Shown: positions 35,259 to 45,812, numbered from the stretch's first letter. The stretch: 64,000 nucleotides of DNA from Kutzneria viridogrisea (GCA_014138725.1 JACJID010000005.1:62001-126000); one strand, 5' to 3'. Numbers and translations: made by a program. The notes: generated by a model from the letters alone, not told the origin.

Positions 35259-35280
35259 GGTGGTTGGCCGACTGCGGCGC

Positions 35281-35943
35281 TCAGCCGTCGCGGTCGGCCG
35301 AGTGCCCGGTGCCCAACAGCGGCAGGCACGGCTGAAGACCCGTCACCTCGGGGCGCCAGCCAGGCCGGTGTTCGGCGAACCGCTCGGCCGTGACCACCAT
35401 GCGCAACTGCGTCGCGGCCTTGCCACGGCGCACGTCACTCCAGGTGCCGTCCTCGACGTAACCGAGCTTGCGGCTGACGCGGAACGAGGCCTGGTTGTCC
35501 ACGAACAGCGAGGTTCGGGCGCGTCGCGCGGCCAGGTGGTCGAACACGAGGCCAAGCACGGCGGCACGGGCCTCGGTGCCGTAACCCTTGCCCTGGTGCG
35601 CCATGCCCAGCCACGAGCCGCTGGTGACCTCCCTGGTGATGGCGAAGTCGGTGCCGTCGACGCCCTGCATGCCGATCACCCGGCCGTCCAGTCTGATCAG
35701 GAAGTTCAGGGTCCAGCGCGCCGCGGTCAGCGAGTTGCGCTGTCCCCAGAAGTACTGCATCACGTTGCGCGGGATCTCCTCAGCAGGGGCGTCGGTCCAC
35801 GGCACTCCGAACGGCATCTCCTCCGGCGGGTGCACGCCGCGAGCGGCCAGCCTGCCGAGTTCGGCCAGGCCCGCGTCCTCGTCCGGGCGCAACTCCAGGC
35901 GAGGCGTGCGCAGCACCAGGTTCCACAGCGGCCAAGGCTCCAT
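35281..35943 (-). CDS. GNAT-family N-acetyltransferase (RimJ/RimL-like)
   Basis: 220 residues. The acetyl-CoA loop HQGKGYGTEARAAVL (motif A, about 125-139) and the FVDNQASFRVSRKLGYVEDG motif B are intact; LRTPRLELRPDEDAGL opens the domain. Members acetylate protein N-termini, aminoglycosides or small amines. The start is the ATG at 35943. Divergent from the quinone oxidoreductase across 53 bp. Confidence 0.9.
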   Translation of the reverse strand: MEPWPLWNLVLRTPRLELRPDEDAGLAELGRLAARGVHPPEEMPFGVPWTDAPAEEIPRNVMQYFWGQRNSLTAARWTLNFLIRLDGRVIGMQGVDGTDFAITREVTSGSWLGMAHQGKGYGTEARAAVLGLVFDHLAARRARTSLFVDNQASFRVSRKLGYVEDGTWSDVRRGKAATQLRMVVTAERFAEHRPGWRPEVTGLQPCLPLLGTGHSADRDG

Positions 35944-35996
35944 GACGTGATGGTGCCCGCAGCGCGGACAGACTGCGAGCGGATTACCGTCGGGGC

Positions 35997-36983
35997 ATGC
36001 GCGCGATCACGATCAGCCAGCCCGGTGGCCCGGAAGTGTTGCGGTGGACCGAAGTGCCCGATCTCAGCCCCAGGCCGGGTGAGGTGCTGCTCACCGTCGC
36101 CGCCTCCGCGGTGAACCGGGCCGACCTGTTGCAGCGGCAGGGCTTCTACCCGCCGCCGCCCGGCGCCTCCGAGGTGCCCGGCCTGGAGTGCTCGGGCACG
36201 GTCGCCGCGCTGGGCGAGGGTGTGACGGGCTGGCAGGTCGGCGACCAGGTGTGCGCCCTGCTGGCCGGTGGCGGCTACGCCGAGCAGGTCGTGGTGCCCG
36301 CCGAACAGGTGCTGCCGCTGCCCGGTGGCGTGGACCTGGTCTCGGCGGCCGGTCTGCCCGAGGTGGTCTGCACGGTGTGGTCCAACGTGGTGCAGCTCGC
36401 CGGGCTCAGCGCCGGTGACGTGCTGCTCGTGCACGGCGGCGCGGGCGGCATCGGCACCGCCGCGATCCAGATCGGCAAGGCCCTCGGCGCGACGGTGGCC
36501 GTGACGGCCGGGTCGGCGGAGCGGCTGGCGCGCTGCGCGGAGCTGGGCGCCGACGTGACGATCAACTACCGCGACCAGGACTTCGTGGACGAGGTGCGCA
36601 AGGCCACCGACGGGCACGGCGCCGACGTGGTGCTGGACAACATGGGCGGCTCCTACCTGGACCGCAACGTGGACGTGCTGGCCACCGGCGGGCGGCTGGT
36701 CGTGATCGGCATGCAGGGCGGTCGCAAGGGCGAGCTGGACCTGGGCAAGCTGCTCGCCAAGCGGGCGAGTGTGGCGGCGACCGGGTTGCGCGGACGGCCC
36801 GTCACGGGCAGCGGGGGCAAGGCCGAGATCGTGGCCGACGTGCGGGCCAGGCTGTGGCCGCTGGTGGCCGAGGGCAGGGTGCGGCCGATCATCGGGTCGG
36901 TCGTGCCCATGGCCGAGGCGAGCGCGGCACACCAGGCGCTGGAGAACGGCGAGGCCTTCGGCAAGGTGCTGCTCAAGGTGTGA
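35997..36983 (+). CDS. NAD(P)H quinone oxidoreductase (PIG3-type, MDR family)
   Basis: 328 residues. GroES-like N-terminal domain with VNRADLLQRQGFYPPPPGAS and VPGLECSGTVAALGE, then the Rossmann motif VHGGAGGIGTAAIQIGKALGA (about 145-165) and LATGGRLVVIGMQGG. No catalytic zinc ligands are present. It reduces quinones by NADPH in the cytosol. The M. tuberculosis counterpart would be Rv3777, which also adjoins Rv3778c, so the neighbourhood is conserved. Confidence 0.9.
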   Translation: MRAITISQPGGPEVLRWTEVPDLSPRPGEVLLTVAASAVNRADLLQRQGFYPPPPGASEVPGLECSGTVAALGEGVTGWQVGDQVCALLAGGGYAEQVVVPAEQVLPLPGGVDLVSAAGLPEVVCTVWSNVVQLAGLSAGDVLLVHGGAGGIGTAAIQIGKALGATVAVTAGSAERLARCAELGADVTINYRDQDFVDEVRKATDGHGADVVLDNMGGSYLDRNVDVLATGGRLVVIGMQGGRKGELDLGKLLAKRASVAATGLRGRPVTGSGGKAEIVADVRARLWPLVAEGRVRPIIGSVVPMAEASAAHQALENGEAFGKVLLKV

Positions 36984-37021
36984 TGCGAGCTGGGGAGAGC
37001 GAGCCCGGCGCGCGGCTGGCC

Positions 37022-37175
37022 GGCACTCACGCGCCCCAAACCGGGACTCGCGCGCGGCTGAGCGGGACTCACGCCCTCCAGAGCGGGACTCAGCCACACC
37101 AAACCGGGACTCACGCGCTGGAGAGCGGGACTCGCACGCGGCGGGCCGGGACTCGCGCTCCCCAGAGCGGGACTC
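37022..37175. repeat. GGGACTC array with exact 21-bp period, eight units
   Basis: GGGACTC (first unit GGCACTC) starts at 37022, 37043, 37064, 37085, 37106, 37127, 37148 and 37169, always 21 bp apart, with variable 14-bp spacers such as GCGCGCGGCTGAGC. It lies between the convergent stops of the quinone oxidoreductase and the methyltransferase. A three-unit array of the reverse complement is at 52499-52547. Confidence 0.92.
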
Positions 37176-37181
37176 GCGGGG

Positions 37182-37814
37182 TCAGGGGGTGAGGCGGGCG
37201 CAGGCGAGGCGGGGGGTGGTGGTGCGGAACCGCAGGCCGAACTCGCGGCGCCAGCGGTCCAGCACGGTCAGCTCGCCCGGCTGGCCCACGTCGTCGAGCA
37301 GCACGCTGGCGCCCGGGGCGAGCACCCCGCGCAGCACGGGCAGCGCGGGGTAGCGGATCAGGTCCTCGCCGGAGGGGCCGTCGACCATCAGCAGGTCGAC
37401 CAGTCCGTGCTGGTCCACGTAGTCGGAGACCTCCTGGTGCACGACCTGTGGCGCGTACCAGCCGGTCTTGGCCAGCGCGGCGGGGTGCTTGCCCAGCGGC
37501 ACGTGCACGACCCGGGCCACGTGGCCGAGGCCCTCGCGCCGCAGCTGGCTGCTCACGAAGGCCGCGCGCCGCTCGTCGTCCTCCAGGGACAGCAGGTGCC
37601 CGAAACCGCGCCGGGCCAGCAACCGGGCAATGACCACGGTGGACGAGCCGCAGCCGCACTCCACCAGCACGCTGCGCGCCCCGACGAGTACCTCGTCCAG
37701 CAGCGCGGTCAGGCAGGACGGGGCCAGCTCACCCGCGGTGAAGGGCAGGTACTCGGTCAGCAACGGGGCCAGGCGCAACCAGGCCGCCAGGTCGGCGAAC
37801 TCCCGCTGGTCCAC
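37182..37814 (-). CDS. SAM-dependent methyltransferase-fold protein
   Basis: 210 residues. SVLVECGCGSSTVVIARLLARR is a SAM-binding motif I, LLSLEDDERRAAF the acidic motif II, and LVDLLMVDGPSGED the motif IV, consistent with the Methyltransf_24/FkbM type. The helical N-terminus (EFADLAAWLRLAPLLTEYLP) is usual in this group. It ends 3 bp before the PLP-fold gene's stop region, on the same strand as that gene, so the two form an operon. Target unknown. Confidence 0.72.
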   Translation of the reverse strand: MDQREFADLAAWLRLAPLLTEYLPFTAGELAPSCLTALLDEVLVGARSVLVECGCGSSTVVIARLLARRGFGHLLSLEDDERRAAFVSSQLRREGLGHVARVVHVPLGKHPAALAKTGWYAPQVVHQEVSDYVDQHGLVDLLMVDGPSGEDLIRYPALPVLRGVLAPGASVLLDDVGQPGELTVLDRWRREFGLRFRTTTPRLACARLTP

Positions 37815-37817
37815 GGC

Positions 37818-39017
37818 TCAGCCGAGTTCGGAGAGTGCTCTGATGAGCTGGTCGACCTCCATGGCGTTGGTGTAGTGCGCCAACCCGATGCGCACCGCAC
37901 CGCCGATCTCGCCCACGCCAAGCACCGAGAACACCCCGGTCTGCCCGGAGTCGGCGAAGGCGCACACCCCGTGCCCGGCCAGGTGCTCCACGGCCTCGCT
38001 GGCCTTGACCCCGGACACCGTGAACGCCAGCGCGGGCACCCGGCGCATCGCGTCGCCGATCACCATGGCGTTGCGCGACCAGCGCAGCTCGTTGATCAGG
38101 TGCGCCAGCAACCCGGCCTGGTAGGACTTCACCGAGCCCAGCGAGGACAGCAGCCGCTCCCTGCGCGGGCCCACCGCGGCGTCGTCCAGCGCCGCCAGGT
38201 AGTCCACGGAGGCCACCAGCCCGGCCAGCAGCGGGTAGGCGTGCGGGCCCAGTTCGAGCCGCTCCGGGCCGCGCGCGCCCGCCTCCAGCGCCACCGAGGG
38301 CAGCCGGTCCAGCAGGGTGGCGTCGCGGAAGACCAGGGCGCCCACCGGGGGCCCGCCCCAGGAGTTGGCCGAGACGGCGACCACGTCGGCACCCATGGAC
38401 ACGATGTCCAGTGGCATGAACGGGGCCGCCGAGGAGGCGTCCACCACGACCAGCGCGCCCGCGTCCCGGGCGGTCGCGGAGATCTTGGCCAGGTCGGGTC
38501 GGGTGCCCACCGAGCCGGAGGCCGCGGTGATGGCCACCACCTTGGTCCTGGCCGACACCAGCCCGTCGTACTGCCAGGCGGGCAGCTCGCAGGTCTCGAT
38601 GTCCACCTCGGCCCAGCGCACCGTGCCCCCGGAGCGCTGGGCGGCCCGTTGCCAGGGCGAGACGTTGGCCGGGTGGTCCAGTCTGGACACCACGACCTCG
38701 TCGCCCAGCAGCCAGCCGTCGCCGAGTGCGTCGGCCAGCCGTTGCAGCAGCACGGCGGAGCTGGGGCCGAGCACGACACCAGCGGGGTCGGCTCCAACCA
38801 GGTCGGCCACCGCCCTGCGGGCGGCGTCCACAATGGCCTCCGCCCGTTGGGAGGCGGGGAAGATGCCGCCCGGTCCGGAGACCGGGGCGCGCAGCGCGGT
38901 GGAAACGGCGGTAGCAACCTGTTCTGGCACCTGCATACCTGCTGGTGCGTCGAGGTGCACCCAGCCGTCGCCCAGCGCGGGGAACAGCCCACGTACCCGA
39001 GCGACGTCGAACGCCAT
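37818..39017 (-). CDS. Rv3778c-like PLP-fold protein without catalytic lysine
   Basis: About 399 residues, ATG at 39017 giving MAFDVARVRGLFPAL. By fold it is a class V aminotransferase/cysteine desulfurase. The usual SAHKxxGP loop that supplies the PLP-binding lysine reads VSANSWGGPPVGALVF, so the lysine position is Ser219 and the histidine is Asn. I recall the same loss in Rv3778c, so it is not a sequencing error. It may be a scaffold or a lysine-independent enzyme. The methyltransferase gene follows immediately. Confidence 0.85.
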   Translation of the reverse strand: MAFDVARVRGLFPALGDGWVHLDAPAGMQVPEQVATAVSTALRAPVSGPGGIFPASQRAEAIVDAARRAVADLVGADPAGVVLGPSSAVLLQRLADALGDGWLLGDEVVVSRLDHPANVSPWQRAAQRSGGTVRWAEVDIETCELPAWQYDGLVSARTKVVAITAASGSVGTRPDLAKISATARDAGALVVVDASSAAPFMPLDIVSMGADVVAVSANSWGGPPVGALVFRDATLLDRLPSVALEAGARGPERLELGPHAYPLLAGLVASVDYLAALDDAAVGPRRERLLSSLGSVKSYQAGLLAHLINELRWSRNAMVIGDAMRRVPALAFTVSGVKASEAVEHLAGHGVCAFADSGQTGVFSVLGVGEIGGAVRIGLAHYTNAMEVDQLIRALSELG

Positions 39018-39143
39018 GGCACACACCGTACGGAGGACGCCAAATCGCGCTACCCCCGGGTCGGATGACGACCCAAAGTGGGTATCGGGCCAAATTCACG
39101 GGCAGCTCGCCATCACCCGGATGACCGGGCCAGGATAGGGGGC

Positions 39144-39701
39144 ATGAACCTGCCCAACGACGGCGAGTCCGGGAAGATCGAGAAAGAGCAGCACATCGTG
39201 GTTGTCGGGCCGGACGGTGCTCAGCTGGGCTCCGCGCGCATCCCCAGCGGGGAGGACGGCGAGGGCGGCCAGGACGTCAGCGGCCTGGTCGAGCAGCCCG
39301 CGAAGGTGATGCGCATCGGCACGATGATCAAGCAGTTGCTGGAGGAGGTGCGGGCGGCTCCGCTGGACGAGGCCAGCCGCAATCGCTTGCGGGAGATCCA
39401 CAAGGCGTCCATCGCCGAGCTGGAGGACGGCCTCGCCCCCGAGCTGCGCGAGGAGCTGGAGCGGCTGTCCCTGCCGTTCACCGACGACTCCACGCCCTCC
39501 GACGCCGAGCTGCGCATCGCGCAGGCCCAGCTGGTCGGTTGGCTGGAGGGCCTGTTCCACGGCATCCAGACGGCGCTGTTCGCCCAGCAGATGGCGGCCA
39601 GGGTGCAGCTGGAGCAGATGCGCCGCGGCGCGCTGCCGCCCGGTTCGGGTGGTGGGGAGCACGAGGGCCCGCACATCCGCAGCACCGGTCAGTACCTGTG
39701 A
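39144..39701 (+). CDS. bpa: Bacterial proteasome activator
   Basis: 185 residues. The central helical bundle (VMRIGTMIKQLLEEVRAAPL, RLREIHKASIAELEDGLAPE, LVGWLEGLFHGIQTALFAQQ) and the C-terminal GQYL, which docks in the proteasome alpha-ring pocket in mycobacteria, identify it. It forms an ATP-independent dodecameric ring that opens the 20S gate for unfolded proteins. This implies a Pup-proteasome system in the organism, though those genes are outside the window. ATG at 39144; a longer frame to 39078 lacks support. M. tuberculosis Rv3780 holds the same place. Confidence 0.92.
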   Translation: MNLPNDGESGKIEKEQHIVVVGPDGAQLGSARIPSGEDGEGGQDVSGLVEQPAKVMRIGTMIKQLLEEVRAAPLDEASRNRLREIHKASIAELEDGLAPELREELERLSLPFTDDSTPSDAELRIAQAQLVGWLEGLFHGIQTALFAQQMAARVQLEQMRRGALPPGSGGGEHEGPHIRSTGQYL

Positions 39702-39704
39702 GCG

Positions 39705-39747
39705 ACGGGCACCCGGCGCGGCGTGACCACGCCGGGTGCCCGTTTTA
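39705..39747 (+). terminator. Terminator after bpa
   Basis: A perfect 14-bp stem (39705-39718 with 39730-39743) is followed by TTTTA, a standard intrinsic terminator 4 bp past the stop. Confidence 0.9.
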
Positions 39748-39830
39748 CTACGAACAGGTAAGCGGTGGAGACCGCTCCGTGACACGCCCACGCGTAGCAA
39801 CACGTTCGGACGCCGGTACTCTTCCGTGTC

Positions 39831-40748
39831 GTGCATCCCTCCAGCACCATCGACCGCCCCGTGGAGCCGATCGCCTCGTCCAGCCGGACCTGGGCGCGTG
39901 CCTTCGGGGACATCCGTGACGGCCTGAACGCGCGCCAGCTCTGGGCGCACCTGGGCTGGCAGGACATCAAGCAGCGCTACCGCCGGTCGGTGCTCGGCCC
40001 GCTGTGGATCACCATCGGCATGGGCGTGACCGCGCTGGGCATCGGCCTGCTCTACGGCCTGTTGTTCGGCAACAACCCGGCGACGTTCCTGCCGTACGTC
40101 ACGGTCGGCTTCATCGTGTGGAACTTCGTGCACGGCTGCCTGATCGAGGGACTGGACACCTTCATCGCCAACGAGGGGCTGATCAAGCACCTGCCCGCGC
40201 CGCTGTCGGTGTACGTGCTGCGCACGGTGTGGCGGCAGACCCTGATGTTCCTGCACAACATGGTCATCTACGTGATCGTGGCGGGCGTCTTCTTCGTCAG
40301 CATCAGCCATGCCTACACGCTGACGGACAAGATCACGCCCGGGGCCACGGTCACGGTCCATCCGGGCCTTGGCTGGTCCATGTTGCTGGCCATCCCCGGC
40401 TTCCTGCTGATCGCGCTCAACGGGGCCTGGGTCGCGCTGCTGCTGGGCATCATCAGCACCCGCTACCGCGACATCCCGCAGGTCATCAACGCCATCATCC
40501 AGCTGCTGTTCTACGGCACGCCGATCGTCTGGTCGCTGGACACGCTCGGCACGCACGCCGACACCGCGGCGCTGGTGTTGCAGTTCAACCCGCTGTTCCA
40601 CCTGGTCGAGGTGCTGCGAGCACCGCTGCTCGGGCAGCAGATCGTCTGGCAGAGCTGGGTCGTGGTGCTGGGTATGACCGTGGTCGGCTGGGTGCTGGCC
40701 ATGTTCGCCATGAAGAACTACCGCGCGCGCGTCTCCTACTGGGTCTGA
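39831..40748 (+). CDS. wzm: Galactan ABC exporter permease
   Basis: 305 residues, GTG start. Six hydrophobic segments of the ABC-2 type; LGWQDIKQRYRRSVLGPLWI is the typical amphipathic entry helix and NAIIQLLFYGTPIVWSLDTL a conserved re-entrant part. With Wzt it flips lipid-linked galactan across the membrane. The M. tuberculosis orthologue is Rv3783. The wzt gene follows by 13 bp and glfT1 overlaps that, so all three form an operon. Confidence 0.93.
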   Translation: MHPSSTIDRPVEPIASSSRTWARAFGDIRDGLNARQLWAHLGWQDIKQRYRRSVLGPLWITIGMGVTALGIGLLYGLLFGNNPATFLPYVTVGFIVWNFVHGCLIEGLDTFIANEGLIKHLPAPLSVYVLRTVWRQTLMFLHNMVIYVIVAGVFFVSISHAYTLTDKITPGATVTVHPGLGWSMLLAIPGFLLIALNGAWVALLLGIISTRYRDIPQVINAIIQLLFYGTPIVWSLDTLGTHADTAALVLQFNPLFHLVEVLRAPLLGQQIVWQSWVVVLGMTVVGWVLAMFAMKNYRARVSYWV

Positions 40749-40761
40749 GTGAGGCTTGGAA

Positions 40762-41577
40762 ATGGTCAGCATCGACGTCTGGAACGCCTCGGTCGACTTC
40801 CCGATCTTCGACGCGAAGTCCCGATCCATGAAGAAGGCCGTGCTCGGCAAGGCGGGCGGCAAGATCGGCACCGAGAGCCGGGTCCCGATCATCGAGGCAC
40901 TGCGGGACATCACGCTCTCGCTGCAGCACGGTGACCGGGTCGGCCTGGTCGGGCACAACGGCGCGGGCAAGTCCACGCTGCTGCGGCTGCTCGCGGGCAT
41001 CTACGAGCCGACACGGGGCTCCTCCCGGATCAACGGCCGGGTCGCCCCGGTGTTCGACCTGGGTGTGGGCATGGACCCGGAGATCTCCGGGTACGAGAAC
41101 ATCATCATCCGTGGCCTGTTCCTGGGCATGACCCGCAAGCAGATGGAGAAGCGGGTCGAGGACATCGCGGAGTTCTCCGAGCTGGGCAACTACCTGTCGA
41201 TGCCGCTGCGCACCTACTCCACCGGTATGCGGGTGCGCCTGGCGCTGGGCGTGGTGACCTCCATCGACCCGGAGATCCTGCTGCTGGACGAGGGCATCGG
41301 CGCGGTGGACGCGGCCTTCCTGGACAAGGCCCGCACCCGGCTCAACGACCTGGTGAAGCGCTCCGGTCTGCTGGTGTTCGCCTCGCACTCCGACGAGTTC
41401 CTGATGGAGCTGTGCAACTCGGCGATCTGGATGGACCACGGCCAGATGAAGATGCGCGGCTCGCTGCGCGAGGTGCTCACCGAGTACAAGGGCCGCGACC
41501 CCTTCGAGGGCATGTCGCACGAGCAGCTGGAGCGGCTGGGCCAGCTGCCGGTGCTGCCGAACGGGGACCCGGCGTGA
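40762..41577 (+). CDS. wzt: Galactan ABC exporter ATPase
   Basis: 271 residues; ATG at 40762 (a TTG lies two codons earlier). Walker A VGLVGHNGAGKSTLLRLLAG, the signature-like YSTGMRVRLALG, Walker B EILLLDEGIGAVD and the switch histidine in FASHSDEF. The N-terminal extension DVWNASVDFPIFDAKSRS is typical of polysaccharide exporters. There is no C-terminal carbohydrate-binding domain, as in mycobacterial Rv3781. It powers export of the polymer made by GlfT1 and GlfT2. Confidence 0.93.
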   Translation: MVSIDVWNASVDFPIFDAKSRSMKKAVLGKAGGKIGTESRVPIIEALRDITLSLQHGDRVGLVGHNGAGKSTLLRLLAGIYEPTRGSSRINGRVAPVFDLGVGMDPEISGYENIIIRGLFLGMTRKQMEKRVEDIAEFSELGNYLSMPLRTYSTGMRVRLALGVVTSIDPEILLLDEGIGAVDAAFLDKARTRLNDLVKRSGLLVFASHSDEFLMELCNSAIWMDHGQMKMRGSLREVLTEYKGRDPFEGMSHEQLERLGQLPVLPNGDPA

Positions 41578-42479
41578 CCGCCGCGTCGCCGCTGCCCAAG
41601 GGAGCCGTGGTCGCGGTTGTGGTCACCCGCAACCGCCGCGAGCTGCTGGCCAACTCGCTCAAGGTGATGGCGGCGCAGAGTGTGCCGCTGCACCACCTGG
41701 TCGTGGTGGACAACGGGCCGGAGCAGTCCGCCAAGGAGATCGTCGAGTCCTGCCCGATCCCGTCCACGTACCTGCTCTCGCACCGCAACCTCGGCGGCGC
41801 GGGCGGCTTCGCGCTGGGCATGCTGCACGCGCTGGCGCTGGGCGCCGAGTGGGTGTGGCTGGGCGATGACGACGGGCGCCCCGCCGACGAGAACGTGTTG
41901 CAGGTCCTGCTGGAGGAGGCGCAGCGGCGCAAGCTGGCCGCGGTGTCCCCGGTGGTGGCCGACATCGACGACCCGAACCAGCTGGCCTTCCCGCTGCGCC
42001 GCGGCCTGACCTGGAAGCGCGGCACCTCCGAACTGGGTGAGGACTTCCTGCCCGGTATCGCCTCGCTGTTCAACGGCGCCCTGTTCCGCGCCAGCGCGCT
42101 GGACGTGGTGGGCGTGCCGGACTACCGGCTGTTCTTCCGCGGGGACGAGGTGGAGATCCACCGCAGGCTCATCCGCAGCGGGCTGCCCTTCGGCACCACC
42201 CTGCGCACGACCTACCTGCACCCCAACGGTTCCGGCGAGTTCAAGCCGATGCTGGGCGGCCGGTTCCACGCGCAGGACCCCGAGGACCAGATCAAGCGGT
42301 ACTACACCTACCGCAACCGCGGCTACCTGCTGTCCCAGCCGGGCATGCGCAAGCTGGGCGCGCTGGAGTTCATCCGCTTCGGCCTGTACTTCCTGGGTGT
42401 GCGCAAGGATCCCAAGGCGTTCGCGCAGTGGGTGAAGCTCGTGCTGCAAGGTCGGCACGAACGCTTCTACCGGAAGTGA
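41574..42479 (+). CDS. glfT1: Galactofuranosyltransferase GlfT1
   Basis: 301 residues, GTG overlapping the wzt stop (GTGA). A GT2 fold with VVAVVVTRNRRELLANSLKV, the nucleotide-binding DDDG (about 98-101) and the FFRGDEVEIHRRL acceptor loop. It adds the first galactofuranose units to the decaprenyl-linked rhamnose-GlcNAc primer at the inner face of the membrane. It matches Rv3782 in length and neighbours. Confidence 0.93.
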   Translation: MTAASPLPKGAVVAVVVTRNRRELLANSLKVMAAQSVPLHHLVVVDNGPEQSAKEIVESCPIPSTYLLSHRNLGGAGGFALGMLHALALGAEWVWLGDDDGRPADENVLQVLLEEAQRRKLAAVSPVVADIDDPNQLAFPLRRGLTWKRGTSELGEDFLPGIASLFNGALFRASALDVVGVPDYRLFFRGDEVEIHRRLIRSGLPFGTTLRTTYLHPNGSGEFKPMLGGRFHAQDPEDQIKRYYTYRNRGYLLSQPGMRKLGALEFIRFGLYFLGVRKDPKAFAQWVKLVLQGRHERFYRK

Positions 42480-42481
42480 GA

Positions 42482-42514
42482 GAAGGCCCCGCGCACACCG
42501 TGTGCGGGGCCTTC
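42482..42514. terminator. Shared bidirectional terminator of glfT1 and glfT2
   Basis: GAAGGCCCCGC (left) and GCGGGGCCTTC (right) form a long stem with a 2-nt bulge and an inner GCACAC/GTGTGC pair. It lies between the convergent stops. Confidence 0.85.
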
Positions 42515-42530
42515 CTGCTTCTCACCGAAC

Positions 42531-44462
42531 TCAGTTCTCGAACACCTTGCGCCAGGACTCGACCGAGGTCAGCTCCGGCAGGGCGTCGCGGTACACCTGC
42601 TTCATCCGCGGCCACTCGCGGGCGAGCCTGCGGTAGTTGTTGATGACCCGCTTGCCCAGTTCGCGGAACTCCCTGGGGTCGCGGCGGCGGAAGGACACGC
42701 CGCTGCCGTCCGCGTTGGACACGGTGGCGCTGTCCAGGTTGCCCAGCAGGAACCAGCGGGCGTTGTTCGCCGGAACGTTGATCTGCGGGCGGTCCATCGC
42801 AGCCGGTTCCGGCTCCTTGAGGTTGTGCAGCAGCGCCTCGAAGGCCCGCACCGCGATCACGGCGGGGTTCACCGGGGGACGCAGCATCTGCTCGGCCCGC
42901 ACCATGTCGAAGGTGGGCGGCGGGAACTCCCGTGCCGAGGGCAGGGTCTGCGCGTCGGTGTACTTCTTGCGCAGCTGGGCCACGTCACCGATCGCGGTCC
43001 GCATCGAGTCGAACAGGCGGTCCGGACCTGCCAGGAAGTCCTCGATCGCCTTCTGCTGGAGGGCGACCGTGGAGTACTCCATGGACAGCAGGTGCCGCAG
43101 CGACAGCTTCAGGCCCTGTTGCACCAGGGTCTTGCGCACGTCGTACGGGCTGTGCAGCGCGGCAAGGATCAGCCGGTTGCGGGTGTGGAAGTACGCCTGC
43201 CAGTCGGTGGCGTCGTTCTTGTCGGTCCAGGGCATGTGCCAGACCGCCGAACCGGGCAGGCTCACCGTCGGGTAGCCCTTGTGCAGCGCCCGCAGCGAGT
43301 ACTCCGAGTCGTCCCACTTGATGAACAGCGGCAGCGGCATGCCGGTCTGCTCGACGACCTCACGCGGGAACAGGCACATCCACCAGCCGTTGTAGGTGAC
43401 GTCGATGCGCCGGTGCAGCTTCTTGGACTTGCGCAGCGACTTGCTGGCGAAGTCGTGGTCGGTCACCGCGCCGGGAGCCGCCCGCCAGAAGCAGGAGCCC
43501 AGGTCGATGACCTCGCCCATGGTGTGCAGCCGGGACCTGGCCTGCAGGTTGAGCATGTGGCTGCCGACGACCACCGGCTGCGTCGCGGCCCGCGCGAAGG
43601 CGTTGGACCGCAGCAGCGCGTCCGGCTCCAGCCGGATGTCGTCGTCCATCAGCATGATCTGGTCGGCGTCGGTGTTCACCAGCGACTCGAACATGCCGCG
43701 GCCGAAACCACCCGAGCCGCCCAGGTTGGGCTGCTCGATGACCTGGAGCCGGTCACCGAGCGCCTTGGCAGCCTCGGTGAAGCCCTCGGTGTCGCGCACC
43801 TTGACCGCGCCCTGGTCGGCGACGAACACCTTGGACACCACCGCGAGCACGGCGGGGTCCTCGCCCAGGGTGCGCAGCGCGATCACCGCGTCCACCGGGC
43901 GCATGGTGGTGATGGCCACCGCGATCTTCTGCTCGGGCAGTTGCTCGTCGGTGGTCCAGGCGCCGTCCTTGAGCTCCAGCGTGGAGTCGTCGGTGAACAG
44001 GTCGAACCAGATCCAGCCGCCGTCCTCGAACGGGGTCAGCTTGACCCGCAGGTCGACCTGGGTCCACTGCTTGGGGCTGCGGATCGTGCGCCCCTCCAGG
44101 TGCACGTGCTCGCCGCTGGGCTTGGACCGGTACATGTCCACCCGGCCCGAGCCGCGCAGGGTCAGCCGCAGCACGACCTCGCCCACCCGGGTCCAGCGCT
44201 TCCAGTAGCTGGCCGGGAAGGCGTTGAAGTACGAGCCGAAGGACACCTTGGCCGAGCGGGGCACGGTGACCTCGCAGCGACCCGACACATGGCTGTGCGT
44301 GTTCTTGGACTCGTCCAGGTACAGCGGCCGGACGTCGAGCGGGTCACCGTCGCGCGGCAGGATGATGCGCTGGAGCACGGTGCCCGACGAAGCGCTGGCC
44401 TTGCTGTCGGCCGCTGCCTTGGCTGGCGCGGCCGGCTGGTCAGTCCTCGTCTGATCGGTCAC
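42531..44462 (-). CDS. glfT2: Processive galactofuranosyltransferase GlfT2
   Basis: 643 residues. An N-terminal beta-sandwich-like domain (about 30-175) is followed by the GT-A domain with metal-binding DDD at 273-275 and the catalytic WDDSEYSLRA (about 383-392). The C-terminal helical domain (about 420-620) completes the normal architecture. It polymerises alternating beta-1,5/1,6 galactofuranose using UDP-Galf. GTG start at 44462, one base from the glf stop, so the two are coupled. Matches Rv3808c. Confidence 0.95.
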   Translation of the reverse strand: MTDQTRTDQPAAPAKAAADSKASASSGTVLQRIILPRDGDPLDVRPLYLDESKNTHSHVSGRCEVTVPRSAKVSFGSYFNAFPASYWKRWTRVGEVVLRLTLRGSGRVDMYRSKPSGEHVHLEGRTIRSPKQWTQVDLRVKLTPFEDGGWIWFDLFTDDSTLELKDGAWTTDEQLPEQKIAVAITTMRPVDAVIALRTLGEDPAVLAVVSKVFVADQGAVKVRDTEGFTEAAKALGDRLQVIEQPNLGGSGGFGRGMFESLVNTDADQIMLMDDDIRLEPDALLRSNAFARAATQPVVVGSHMLNLQARSRLHTMGEVIDLGSCFWRAAPGAVTDHDFASKSLRKSKKLHRRIDVTYNGWWMCLFPREVVEQTGMPLPLFIKWDDSEYSLRALHKGYPTVSLPGSAVWHMPWTDKNDATDWQAYFHTRNRLILAALHSPYDVRKTLVQQGLKLSLRHLLSMEYSTVALQQKAIEDFLAGPDRLFDSMRTAIGDVAQLRKKYTDAQTLPSAREFPPPTFDMVRAEQMLRPPVNPAVIAVRAFEALLHNLKEPEPAAMDRPQINVPANNARWFLLGNLDSATVSNADGSGVSFRRRDPREFRELGKRVINNYRRLAREWPRMKQVYRDALPELTSVESWRKVFEN

Positions 44463-44463
44463 G

Positions 44464-45714
<1,251 letters not shown>

Positions 45715-45812
45715 TCAGTCAACTACCCAACGTGGTCGAACTCGGATGTGATTTGACCGAAAGTGGCAACCGCGAGGACACCTGCGGGAAATGACGGCAG
45801 CGGTGAGCCGCG

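Noticed and set aside
37022-37175. CRISPR array
   Set aside because: Units are 7 bp with 14-bp spacers and no cas genes are present.
36769-37353. Open frames across the 21-bp array reading as heptad repeats (SGTHALQ-like)
   Set aside because: The period is a multiple of three, so every frame looks repetitive; the frames run into neighbouring genes and have no ribosome site.
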